DNA of 64,000 bases from a virus. A program made the translations under genes and the position numbers. How positions within the stretch are numbered: position 1 is the first letter of the stretch; each line of letters starts with the position of its first letter. Positions 14,579-21,428 of the stretch are shown piece after piece. The notes under the pieces were generated by a model. That model was not told the DNA's origin. It ran no database searches and worked only from the letters and a program-made list of their open reading frames with translations. The stretch covers positions 1-64,000 of the IMG/VR virus record IMGVR_UViG_3300013297_000004; one strand, written 5' to 3'.

Positions 14579-16479
14579 TTGGCATCTCCGTAGCGGTCGA
14601 CGCCGTCGCTGATGGATGTGTCGAGCGGTACGTTCGGCATCCAGTCAGGCGAGCGACGCATCTCGGCGGCGATCAGGGGCTTGACGATCTCAACGTACTG
14701 GTTGGGGACGACGTATACTAGCTCGTCGTGGGTAGTGTGTGTCAAGCGGCAACTGTATTCTTCGAGCGGCTTCTTGAGGCGCACCGCGACCGTCATCGTG
14801 CTGCAGCGCGCGAGGAACTGGATGATGTTCTCAAGCCACTTGCCGCCGTACAGCTTGGTGGTGACGCCACCATAGTCGAACACCCACTGACCCTCGTCGT
14901 AGCGCAGGTTGTGGTAGTACAGGCAGAGCCCGGTCGGCCCGACGATGCGGCCCTTCTCGAACCGGATCGGGCCATACTCGAAGGTGCCGCCGGAACCGGC
15001 GATGATGCCGAACTGGCGCGGCAGCCAGTACCACATCGCAGCGATGCGGTCGTAGCGGCGACGGAAGCCCTGCACCACGCGCTCGCTCTCGAAGTCATCG
15101 AGCCACACGGGCTCGCCGCCCGCCTTGAAACTCTCGACCCAGACGCTCTGCTGGAACCGGGGAGCGGCGGCTTGGTAGCCCAGCTGCAGCACGCCGATCT
15201 TGCCGATGAAGCGGATTACGCCGATGTCGTCGGCGAAGTTCTGGTAGACGTCGTCGCCTCGGGCGAACTCGTCGAGCAGGTTCTGCTGGCCGCAGAACCC
15301 GGCGTTCATGCGGCACTCGATCTGACGGGCGTCGGCGACGATCAGCTTGTGGTCCGGTGGAGCCATGATGGCGCGGCGGATCGGCGACGTGCGCCCCCAG
15401 TTCTGGCAGTTCAGCTTCCAGCCACCGCCCAGCCGGTGGGTATGCGCCGCACCGACGATCAGCGGGATCGGCATAACCTGAGAGCCGCCATGATGCGGGA
15501 AGTCGAGGCCGCCGATGTTGATCATGCGCTGGGTGCGGGTCTCCTCGATGGTCGACTTGAAGCCCAGCCGGGCCTCGACAATGGCAACGACGCGCGGGTC
15601 GTCGTGGTCGAGCAGGGCGAGGAATTCGGGATCGGTACGGGAGAAGGCATGGGTCATGAGCCCAGTGGTCTTGCTCAGCTTCATCGGCGGCTCGACGCCG
15701 TAGTTGTTCAGCAGGTCGGCGAACTGAGGGTTGCTCATAAGCTGGGACTTGTCTTCGAGCCCAGCAAACATCGCGTGCATGAACAGCTTCTGCTTGCTCC
15801 ACTGGACCTCGCCCAGATGCTCGTGCAGCAGATCGGTATCGAGCCTGAGCGTGGGCTCGATGGCACAGCGTGCGATGATGTCGTGCAGGATCAATTCCTC
15901 GGGCGGCAGCAGGGGAAGCAGGTGGAGGAAGATCGCGCGGCAGATGGCGGTGTCCTGCAGGCAGTAGGCTGCCTCGTCGTCCCACAGGCCATTGGCGATG
16001 ATGTCGGCGCGGGTCATGCCCTTGACCGTCTGCACCATGGTGCCCTTCCGCAGGCCGAGGTACTGGGCGATGGTGCCGAGATCGACGCGCTTGAGGATGT
16101 GGGCCAGCAGGGTGCGGGCCATGGCCAGCGTGTCGACGATCAGCTTGGGCACATAGTCGTAGCGCCAAGACAGGATGGCCATGTCGAACAGCGCGTTGTG
16201 CGACACCATGGCGACGTTGTCGGGCAGGTTGTCGAGGAAGTCGGGGATGTCCGGTCCGTCGATCAGGAAGGGCGTATCGGTGAAGCCCTTGGCGACGCCG
16301 AGGCAGATCGCCTCAAAGCGTGGGTCCAGTATGTAACTGGGAGGATCGAGGGAGCGGAGGGTGTAGTCGCTACTGTAAAAAGTTTCAAAGTCGACGAACC
16401 AGAATTCAAGGTCGTCGTTACGCGCAGGGCGTAAGTCGGGCATGGTCCCCATGGATGAAGTGTATGCCGGGGGGACCAT
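14575..16479 (-). CDS. Family A DNA polymerase with 3'-5' exonuclease
   Basis: A 634-residue replicative polymerase of the T7/PolI type. Exonuclease motifs are Val-Asp-Phe-Glu (Asp30, Glu32), Asn-Ala-x-Phe-Asp near 94-98, and Tyr-Cys-Leu-Gln-Asp near 170. Polymerase motif A is Val-Ala-Asp-Ala-Arg-Gln-Ile-Glu near 378. Motif B is a Lys-x5-Leu-x-Tyr-Gln helix near 420, and motif C is Thr-His-Asp-Glu near 582. A palindrome encodes Leu-Arg-Pro-Ala-Arg-Asn at residues 16-21, just before the exonuclease core. The ATG at 16479 is preceded by TAAGG overlapping the upstream stop; ATG codons at 16452 and 16443 are alternatives without a clear ribosome-binding site. Confidence 0.92.
   Translation of the reverse strand: MVPPAYTSSMGTMPDLRPARNDDLEFWFVDFETFYSSDYTLRSLDPPSYILDPRFEAICLGVAKGFTDTPFLIDGPDIPDFLDNLPDNVAMVSHNALFDMAILSWRYDYVPKLIVDTLAMARTLLAHILKRVDLGTIAQYLGLRKGTMVQTVKGMTRADIIANGLWDDEAAYCLQDTAICRAIFLHLLPLLPPEELILHDIIARCAIEPTLRLDTDLLHEHLGEVQWSKQKLFMHAMFAGLEDKSQLMSNPQFADLLNNYGVEPPMKLSKTTGLMTHAFSRTDPEFLALLDHDDPRVVAIVEARLGFKSTIEETRTQRMINIGGLDFPHHGGSQVMPIPLIVGAAHTHRLGGGWKLNCQNWGRTSPIRRAIMAPPDHKLIVADARQIECRMNAGFCGQQNLLDEFARGDDVYQNFADDIGVIRFIGKIGVLQLGYQAAAPRFQQSVWVESFKAGGEPVWLDDFESERVVQGFRRRYDRIAAMWYWLPRQFGIIAGSGGTFEYGPIRFEKGRIVGPTGLCLYYHNLRYDEGQWVFDYGGVTTKLYGGKWLENIIQFLARCSTMTVAVRLKKPLEEYSCRLTHTTHDELVYVVPNQYVEIVKPLIAAEMRRSPDWMPNVPLDTSISDGVDRYGDAK
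15475..15486 (-). repeat. GGCTCTCAGGTT motif inside polymerase gene
   Basis: Twelve-base form of the GGCTCTCAG repeat, read as Gly-Ser-Gln-Val in the polymerase. Confidence 0.7.
16418..16434. repeat. 17-bp palindrome variant at polymerase N-terminus
   Basis: TTACGCGCAGGGCGTAA. It is read in a different frame from most copies and gives Leu-Arg-Pro-Ala-Arg-Asn in the leader ahead of the exonuclease domain. Confidence 0.92.
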
Positions 16480-16488
16480 GCGTCAACC

Positions 16489-17217
16489 TTACGAACGGAA
16501 GTGGTGTTGAAGATTGTATTCAACCGGCAGCTTATTGTCCGGTATCGGCACGTCAGCGATCAGCTGATGCGCGGCAACCGTCTGGTTGGTCGGAGCCAGC
16601 AGCTTCCGCAGCCCTTGCGTCAGCTTCACATTGAAGGCCGCCATTCTATTGGGCGTTTGTAGCGCGTCGGCAAGATCACTTTGCTTGGCATCGCGCAGGA
16701 GCGGCACGATGCACGGCCAGTAGTAGGCCAGCTGATCGAGCGAGCGGCACTGGACATTCATCTGATCCAGCACCACCCGCACGGCAGCGAAGCGATAGTG
16801 GATGCCGATCAGATCGTCCGCCACCTGCTCGAACTTTGCTTTCAGTTCTGCCGGGGTGTCGGGTCGAACCACTACGGGGCGGCTTTGCGTCGAGCCTTCC
16901 TTGTACGGCACATAGAAGGCGTCGGGCGTTGTAACGCCAGCCCACAGGAAGCGCATGAATACGTCGCCCCCACCGTACTCACTTGGCACTGGGTGCTTAA
17001 CATACAGTTCCTCCACACGGCCGGTTGGCTCGCACAAGTGATAGGCTTCGGTCAGCGTGGTGTGATACGCCGGGTCGACGAACATGACCAGCAGGTCGCT
17101 GATCGTGAAGGGTTGCTTGGCCAAGGTCGCTTGGTGATGCTCCATCCGGTTGATGGCTACATCGAGCGATGGCTTGATCCGTTTCGATATAACTCGCTGG
17201 GGCTTATTTAGCGCCAT
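16489..17217 (-). CDS. Hypothetical protein upstream of polymerase
   Basis: A 242-residue mixed α/β protein without recognisable motifs. The ATG has GGAGG at good spacing and is the first gene behind a TTGACA promoter whose start region carries the palindrome. It ends nine bases before the polymerase ATG, so it is probably co-transcribed with it. A replication accessory role is possible from position only. Confidence 0.75.
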   Translation of the reverse strand: MALNKPQRVISKRIKPSLDVAINRMEHHQATLAKQPFTISDLLVMFVDPAYHTTLTEAYHLCEPTGRVEELYVKHPVPSEYGGGDVFMRFLWAGVTTPDAFYVPYKEGSTQSRPVVVRPDTPAELKAKFEQVADDLIGIHYRFAAVRVVLDQMNVQCRSLDQLAYYWPCIVPLLRDAKQSDLADALQTPNRMAAFNVKLTQGLRKLLAPTNQTVAAHQLIADVPIPDNKLPVEYNLQHHFRS

Positions 17218-17228
17218 CGGTCCTCCAG

Positions 17229-17245
17229 TTACGCCCGGGGCGTAA
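17229..17245. repeat. 17-bp palindrome over predicted transcription start
   Basis: Exact TTACGCCCGGGGCGTAA between a -10-like box (17251-17256) and the ribosome-binding site of the gene starting at 17217. The predicted start point falls inside the repeat, the place of an operator. Confidence 0.96.
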
Positions 17246-17250
17246 GTTTA

Positions 17251-17279
17251 CAATTACCATATCCTCACCACCGTGTCAA
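17251..17279 (-). promoter_or_regulatory. Sigma-70-like promoter (TTGACA-17-TAATTG)
   Basis: Perfect TTGACA, 17-bp spacer and TAATTG on the minus strand, in an AT-richer gap. It reads toward the 242-aa protein and DNA polymerase, with the palindrome at its +1. Confidence 0.65.
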
Positions 17280-17283
17280 GGGC

Positions 17284-17556
17284 TTATCGCGTGCCCAGCA
17301 TGAAGTCGTGCGCCCATGTCTGGGTGTAGCTGCAGAACGGGCATATCCAGCCGCGCGTCGTCGGCACGAGGACGCCCTTGTCGCCTGCCATCTCGGGATG
17401 GTCGCCCCGGTTGGCGCAGGTGAACGGGTGCATCTGCACCGGCAGGTGCTTGTTCTCCTCGGTGGCTTCCTCGAACGGGCCGCGCCACGGCCCGAACTGC
17501 CAGCGCCATAGCGCGACGACCTGCTCGGGCGTGAAGACGTAGTTGTCGTTTGGCAT
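17284..17556 (-). CDS. Small zinc-finger-like protein
   Basis: A 90-residue protein. The N-terminal part has Trp-rich helices (ALWRWQFGPWRGPF); the C-terminal part has Cys-Ala-Asn-Arg-Gly-Asp-His and Cys-Pro-Phe-Cys, a likely zinc site. GAGGG lies upstream of the chosen ATG at 17556. It ends just after the promoter of the next unit begins. Function unknown. Confidence 0.65.
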   Translation of the reverse strand: MPNDNYVFTPEQVVALWRWQFGPWRGPFEEATEENKHLPVQMHPFTCANRGDHPEMAGDKGVLVPTTRGWICPFCSYTQTWAHDFMLGTR

Positions 17557-17564
17557 GTGGTCCC

Positions 17565-17798
17565 TCATGTTTTCGCATCGTTGTAGAGCGGTATCGTGTA
17601 GCCGAAGAACTCCCATTTGCGCGTGTCCTCTCCATTATCGTAGTTCTTGCCGAACACCGGCTCCCATTCCGACATGGTCCAACGGGTGAAGCCCGTTGCG
17701 ACCCACGGGTTGATGGGGTCGTTCCTGTTGTAGTACAGGCCGAACGACGAGGGGTGAGCCAGCCGCACATAGGCGGCGTTCGCCCGGCTCACCGGCAT
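17565..17798 (-). CDS. Small hypothetical protein
   Basis: A 77-residue protein rich in Trp, Tyr and Phe, without recognised motifs. The ATG at 17798 is chosen because GAGAAGG sits just upstream, overlapping the stop of the VWA gene. Longer starts lack a ribosome-binding site. Confidence 0.6.
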   Translation of the reverse strand: MPVSRANAAYVRLAHPSSFGLYYNRNDPINPWVATGFTRWTMSEWEPVFGKNYDNGEDTRKWEFFGYTIPLYNDAKT

Positions 17799-17808
17799 CG
17801 GTGCCTTC

Positions 17809-19113
17809 TCAATCGTCCGTGGGGACATGGACGATGGAGCCGAAGGGGTACTTTTGCGGCGCGCCACTGATGTCTCCCCAGATCACAGGGTAATCGGGTT
17901 CGTGCTTGGGGAACCTACCATCGCCATCGGTCAGGTACAGCAGCACATCGGGGTGCAGGTCGTTGTCCTCGATGTACTTGAACACCGGCATGAAGTCGGT
18001 GCCGCCGCCCCCCGGGATGCCGTCGTAGATCATCTTACGCACGTCCTGCACGTCGTGGCAGACGTCGACCCGCTTGACCTCGGTATCGCACCACACGACG
18101 TGTGTCTCCTCGGGCTGCACGTCCTCGATCATGCCTGCGATCTCGCCGATCCAGCGATGCACCCGGTCGGCGCTCTGGAACACCGACATCGACGTATCCC
18201 CGCCGATGATCACCAGCCCCGCCCCGTGGCCGGACATGCCGGGCGAGCCGATGCCGCGCGTGATCATGCGCCTGTCGAGCCTGCGGAAGTCGTAGGCCCC
18301 CGAACCCATGATGCGGGTGATGTGCCCGCGAACGTGGTCGGTCCAGTCGACCACGGGGTTGAGGATGCTGTCGAAGAAGCGTTGCAGCGCGGCAGGCATC
18401 TTGCCCTGTGCGCGCTGTATCTCGGCAGCTTGGTTCAGCACGATCTCCCATGCCCCGTCGTTGCGCTGCGGGATGTTCTGCGGGTCCTCGCCCGTGCTTT
18501 GGTGCGGGTCGAGATGGATGTCGAACTGGCCCTCGTAGACCCCGTTCTCCAGCTTGATGTTGATGAACACCCTCGTCATCTTCGAGAACTCGCGGAAGTA
18601 CGCCTCGATCCACGTCGTGTTCTCGTCGGCGACGGCGACGTTGAGCAGCCAGTCCTTGTTGAACTTGCCCAGCTTAGACGCCACGAGGATCGCGTTGATG
18701 ACGTAGTCCTGCATGATGTTGGCGAACATGTGGTTGTACGGCAGCGACTTGCTGCCGACCGTGATCTTGCCCTGTCGCAGGAAAGTATGCCCCATGCGGA
18801 CGTGGTTCAGCGCCTCGTGCATGACCTCGTGCAGCACGATGAAGCAGCGTTCCATCAGGTCGTACTTGAAGAACCGCTTCGGATTGAAGATCAGTTGCCA
18901 GCCATCGGTCGCCGCCGTGTGCTGGTCCATCGGGTGGTCGAGGGTGAACAAGGCGACGTCATCGTCGCCCGTGTTGTGCAGCATGGTGTAGATGATGTGG
19001 ACGAAGCCCGGCGCTATCCAGCTGAGCGCCGCCAGCGTGTCCTGCCATAGGCGACGCTGCGAGGGATCGAGCGCCGCCCGCTTCAACGGGCCTCTCTGTC
19101 CGGTCGTCGTCAT
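17809..19113 (-). CDS. VWA domain protein with metallopeptidase-like N-terminus (DUF2201 type)
   Basis: A 434-residue two-domain protein. The N-terminal half has a His-Glu-Val-Met-His zinc-peptidase motif at 95-99 in a helix. The C-terminal half is a von Willebrand A fold with a MIDAS site: Gly-Gly-Asp-Thr-Ser-Met-Ser near 302-308, Gly-Gly-Gly-Thr-Asp, and Leu-Thr-Asp-Gly-Asp. This pairing is that of the DUF2201 family, which typically works with MoxR-type AAA ATPases as a substrate-remodelling pair. Such an ATPase is encoded 2.3 kb upstream in the same operon. The targets here are unknown. AAGGAG precedes the ATG. Confidence 0.87.
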   Translation of the reverse strand: MTTTGQRGPLKRAALDPSQRRLWQDTLAALSWIAPGFVHIIYTMLHNTGDDDVALFTLDHPMDQHTAATDGWQLIFNPKRFFKYDLMERCFIVLHEVMHEALNHVRMGHTFLRQGKITVGSKSLPYNHMFANIMQDYVINAILVASKLGKFNKDWLLNVAVADENTTWIEAYFREFSKMTRVFINIKLENGVYEGQFDIHLDPHQSTGEDPQNIPQRNDGAWEIVLNQAAEIQRAQGKMPAALQRFFDSILNPVVDWTDHVRGHITRIMGSGAYDFRRLDRRMITRGIGSPGMSGHGAGLVIIGGDTSMSVFQSADRVHRWIGEIAGMIEDVQPEETHVVWCDTEVKRVDVCHDVQDVRKMIYDGIPGGGGTDFMPVFKYIEDNDLHPDVLLYLTDGDGRFPKHEPDYPVIWGDISGAPQKYPFGSIVHVPTDD

Positions 19114-19391
19114 TGCTTGGTCTCCTTCGGATGGTGAGGGCGGATACGCGCGATCACGAGCTGCGCAAGGATGATCTTGCGACGTTTCTCGGGGCTCAAT
19201 TGCGCTTCCTCGACAGTGATCAAGCTGACGGTCATGTCGTCGTTGAACACCAGCAGCTGGCCGCACTCGATGCACAAGGTGCAGTCGCCCGGCCGGGGAT
19301 TGCCCTTGCCGGTTAGGTTGCTCGCATGGGTGAACGTGTGGCCACACTTGAGACAAAAGCAGGTTGGGATGTTGAAAACGTCATCTTTCAT
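19110..19391 (-). CDS. Zinc-ribbon protein
   Basis: A 93-residue protein with Cys-x-Cys-x2-Cys around residues 11-16 and Cys-x2-Cys-x2-Cys around 37-43, so a likely zinc ribbon. The C-terminal half is a charged helix. Both ends overlap neighbours by ATGA, placing it firmly between the DUF6283-like and VWA genes. Function unknown. Confidence 0.7.
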   Translation of the reverse strand: MKDDVFNIPTCFCLKCGHTFTHASNLTGKGNPRPGDCTLCIECGQLLVFNDDMTVSLITVEEAQLSPEKRRKIILAQLVIARIRPHHPKETKQ

Positions 19392-19792
19392 TTCATCCTC
19401 CTCTTGCGCTTGCGGATCAGTCGTTCGATTACGCCCCGGGCGGAACTCCCGGGTTTTCGGATTTCACGCTTGCCGTGCTTGCACGCCGCCGTGCCGCTGG
19501 CGAACAGCGGCACCGGGCTTTCGTACTCGAACACGGACGGCGCGATCTTGTGGTGGTGCAACCTGAGAGCCAGCGAGTTGGCGGCATGGCAGCCGACCCA
19601 CCCGGCGCATAATTGGCCGTCGTTCTGGTGGCAGAAGAACAACGCGGTCGCTCCTTTGAGCGCCTGATGGATGATCTGCCCGTCGTAGTCGGGCAGCTTG
19701 TCGTACTCGTTGGCGGCCCACACGCCGCTCGGCACGTCCTTGCGATAAGGGCAGGACCTGCAGGGTGCCTTCGCGCAGGTATACTTGATCAT
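19388..19792 (-). CDS. DUF6283-like cysteine-rich protein
   Basis: A 134-residue protein with Cys-x4-Cys-x2-Cys-Pro-Tyr-Arg-Lys-Asp-Val-Pro-Ser-Gly-Val-Trp at the N-terminus and Phe-Phe-Cys-His-Gln then Cys-Ala-Gly-Trp further on. That combination is the DUF6283 signature, found in phages and actinobacteria with no known function. The tail after residue 116 contains Ser-Ser-Ala-Arg-Gly-Val from a palindrome, followed by a strongly basic Arg/Lys run. There is no clear ribosome-binding site; translation probably couples to the upstream tiny membrane gene by ATGA. Confidence 0.75.
   Translation of the reverse strand: MIKYTCAKAPCRSCPYRKDVPSGVWAANEYDKLPDYDGQIIHQALKGATALFFCHQNDGQLCAGWVGCHAANSLALRLHHHKIAPSVFEYESPVPLFASGTAACKHGKREIRKPGSSARGVIERLIRKRKRRMK
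19428..19444. repeat. 17-bp palindrome (GGAA variant) in DUF6283-like gene tail
   Basis: TTACGCCCCGGGCGGAA. It encodes Ser-Ala-Arg-Gly-Val just before the basic C-terminal tail. Confidence 0.93.
19560..19571 (-). repeat. GGCTCTCAGGTT motif
   Basis: Twelve-base form of the second repeat. Here it is read in another frame (Leu-Ala-Leu-Arg-Leu), so the DNA word rather than the peptide is what is shared. Confidence 0.7.
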
Positions 19793-19893
19793 GTTGGCGA
19801 CTTGAACAGACCGGCCCAGCCCATCGCCAAGAGCAGGACCATCCAGCCGACGAACATCATCAGGTAGCCGAACATTTCCTTGAGCAGTTTCAT
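19789..19893 (-). CDS. Tiny single-helix membrane protein
   Basis: A 34-residue ORF consisting of a Lys-starting N-terminus and one hydrophobic helix (about residues 8-30, rich in Met, Val, Leu, Trp and Gly). It begins right after the upstream TAG and its TGA overlaps the next ATG (ATGA). This coupling on both sides is the main evidence that it is translated. It could be a holin-like or small regulatory membrane peptide. Confidence 0.55.
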   Translation of the reverse strand: MKLLKEMFGYLMMFVGWMVLLLAMGWAGLFKSPT

Positions 19894-20139
19894 CTAACCA
19901 TCCTTCAGCTTGGGGTCGATGTGGGTCTCGGTGTTGGGGCCGATGAAGGGCTTCATCATCTCCTGCATCGCCTGCTCGGTCGGCGCGACGAAGATCATGA
20001 TCTCGCCCTCGATGCCGAGGAAGTCGGCGCTGGTCACGATGGGCTTGCCCTCCATCAGCTTGCCGATGTTGCCGTGACTGAGGCCGATGATGCCGACCAT
20101 CTTGCCGGTCTCCTTCGATGCCGCCGATGCCTTCATCAT
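19894..20139 (-). CDS. Small hypothetical protein
   Basis: An 81-residue protein, Met- and Lys-rich at its N-terminus, with a compact α/β core. AGGAG stands eight bases before the ATG, which overlaps the upstream stop. No family recognised. Confidence 0.65.
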   Translation of the reverse strand: MMKASAASKETGKMVGIIGLSHGNIGKLMEGKPIVTSADFLGIEGEIMIFVAPTEQAMQEMMKPFIGPNTETHIDPKLKDG

Positions 20140-20351
20140 GACGCTGCTCCTATGGGGATGTCGGTCTTGCCGTCGTTCAGGTCCTCGCCGTATAGCTCGA
20201 TCTTCGGCACAGTGGTGTCGCCGCAGATCAGCACAGCATCTGAATGAAGCTGCCGACCAGCACGTTGCAGGGCTTCGGTCAGGGCCTGCATGCGGTCGGC
20301 AGTGTCGATGCCTGTTACCTTCAACTCGATGTGGAACGCCTTGGTCGCCAT
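20136..20351 (-). CDS. Small hypothetical protein
   Basis: A 71-residue protein with a ferredoxin-like βαβ pattern: an initial strand (FHIELKVTGI), a helix (DRMQALTEALQRAGRQL) and a further strand. GAGGGAG precedes the ATG. It lies two bases after the preceding gene and overlaps the next one. Function unknown. Confidence 0.65.
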   Translation of the reverse strand: MATKAFHIELKVTGIDTADRMQALTEALQRAGRQLHSDAVLICGDTTVPKIELYGEDLNDGKTDIPIGAAS

Positions 20352-20353
20352 GG

Positions 20354-20554
20354 TCACTCCCTCAGGTACAGTCCGTTGGAGATGTCGTTGAACGCTTGCT
20401 GCAGCTGCTCGTCGGTGGTTTGCCCGGGGATCACCCGCACATGGTAGGTATCCTTTCGCTTGGGATCGACCACGACCTCGATCATCTTCCCATTGGCCGG
20501 TCGAAAGGCGGGGTCGATATTGATGGCAATAAACCTCACGGTAGTTCTCCCCAT
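20354..20554 (-). CDS. Small hypothetical protein
   Basis: A 66-residue α/β protein. The ATG at 20554 has no ribosome-binding site; a GTG five codons later (20539) has GGGGAG at good spacing and may be the true start. A perfect TATAAT overlaps the ATG (20553-20558), after a hairpin, so a new transcript may start here; no -35 box is clear. Confidence 0.55.
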   Translation of the reverse strand: MGRTTVRFIAINIDPAFRPANGKMIEVVVDPKRKDTYHVRVIPGQTTDEQLQQAFNDISNGLYLRE

Positions 20555-20577
20555 TATACATCTGGTGCACAGAGAAG

Positions 20578-20599
20578 CTAGGGGGCTTGCGCCCCCTAG
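20578..20599. terminator. Intergenic hairpin, possible terminator
   Basis: A perfect 9-bp stem CTAGGGGGC with a 4-base loop, downstream of the gene ending at 20633. No clear T-run, so its role as terminator is uncertain. Confidence 0.5.
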
Positions 20600-20614
20600 C
20601 CTAGCGATACCTCA

Positions 20615-20631
20615 TTACGCCCGGGGCGTAA
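20615..20631. repeat. 17-bp palindrome after stop codon
   Basis: Exact TTACGCCCGGGGCGTAA. It begins one base after the stop of the 162-aa gene and sits before the hairpin at 20578. Confidence 0.96.
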
Positions 20632-20632
20632 C

Positions 20633-21121
20633 TTACGCCTTGGTCACGACCTTGCGCTTGCGGATCGTGCCCGCCTTCTTCGCCACGACGTTGGTCGCCT
20701 CGGTCTTGTCGACCTCGACCAGCGCCTGCTCGACCACGGTCATGCCGGGCTCGCCCGTGACCGGGATCGGCACCCCGACGTTCACCTTGGTGCCCTCGGC
20801 GAGCATCATGGTGTAGATGACGGAGCCATCGGCCATCGCCAGCACGTCATGGTAGCCACCGCGAGTGATGACGACCGGGACGTTGGTCTTGCCCTCCCAC
20901 GCCTTCTTGAGCGCGGTCGGCGGGGTCATGAACTTGTTCGAGAACTCGATCTTCTCGACCCAGCCCTCGACCTGACCCTTGATGCAGACGAGACGGGTAT
21001 CGCCCGTCTTGTCCTGCGGGTAGAGACCCCGCAGATTGTATCCACCCGGCAGCGTTTCGACCTGAAGGCGCTCCTCCTTCTTGGCTGCACGATGCGGGAC
21101 GTGGATGCTAGCTTCGCACAT
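20633..21121 (-). CDS. Hypothetical protein
   Basis: A 162-residue protein. The first 130 residues are β-rich; the tail is Lys/Ala/Val-rich and basic (ending RKRKVVTKA). GGAG precedes the ATG. It sits alone between two palindromes (20615 and 21161), so it may be its own unit. No family recognised; a nucleic-acid contact via the basic tail is only a guess. Confidence 0.7.
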   Translation of the reverse strand: MCEASIHVPHRAAKKEERLQVETLPGGYNLRGLYPQDKTGDTRLVCIKGQVEGWVEKIEFSNKFMTPPTALKKAWEGKTNVPVVITRGGYHDVLAMADGSVIYTMMLAEGTKVNVGVPIPVTGEPGMTVVEQALVEVDKTEATNVVAKKAGTIRKRKVVTKA

Positions 21122-21160
21122 AGTCTACTCCATACTTGAGGTTAAGTTTTTACGCTACGC

Positions 21161-21177
21161 TTACGCTCGGGGCGTAA
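21161..21177. repeat. 17-bp palindrome variant with extra half-sites
   Basis: TTACGCTCGGGGCGTAA, with two more TACGC words directly beside it (21151-21160). It lies 39 bases upstream of the gene starting at 21121. Confidence 0.93.
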
Positions 21178-21203
21178 CTGCCCCGCCACAGGACGGCAAC
21201 GGG

Positions 21204-21428
21204 TCAACGCCCGTTGCCGTCTTTGCCGAAGTTGAAGTGCATGTGTTCGCGCAGATCGCGGGCAAGGCTGTCGAAGTCGAGGTAGACCTTCTTCAGCACG
21301 ATGATCCCTTGCTGGGTCGACGACGACTGCTTGCGGATCACCATCTGTGCGCCATTGTCCATCTGCTCGATGGTTGCCTTGAGGGTATGGTCGTTGCGCT
21401 CGACCTCAATGGTCCGAGGTTCTTTCAA
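21204..21428 (-). CDS. Small hypothetical protein with TTG start
   Basis: A 74-residue protein. The TTG at 21428 overlaps the MoxR gene stop (TTGA) and has AGGAGGA at ideal spacing, while the longer frame duplicates the end of the ATPase gene. The fold looks like β-strands followed by an amphipathic helix. Coupling to the ATPase suggests a partner in the same process. Function unknown. Confidence 0.65.
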   Translation of the reverse strand: MKEPRTIEVERNDHTLKATIEQMDNGAQMVIRKQSSSTQQGIIVLKKVYLDFDSLARDLREHMHFNFGKDGNGR

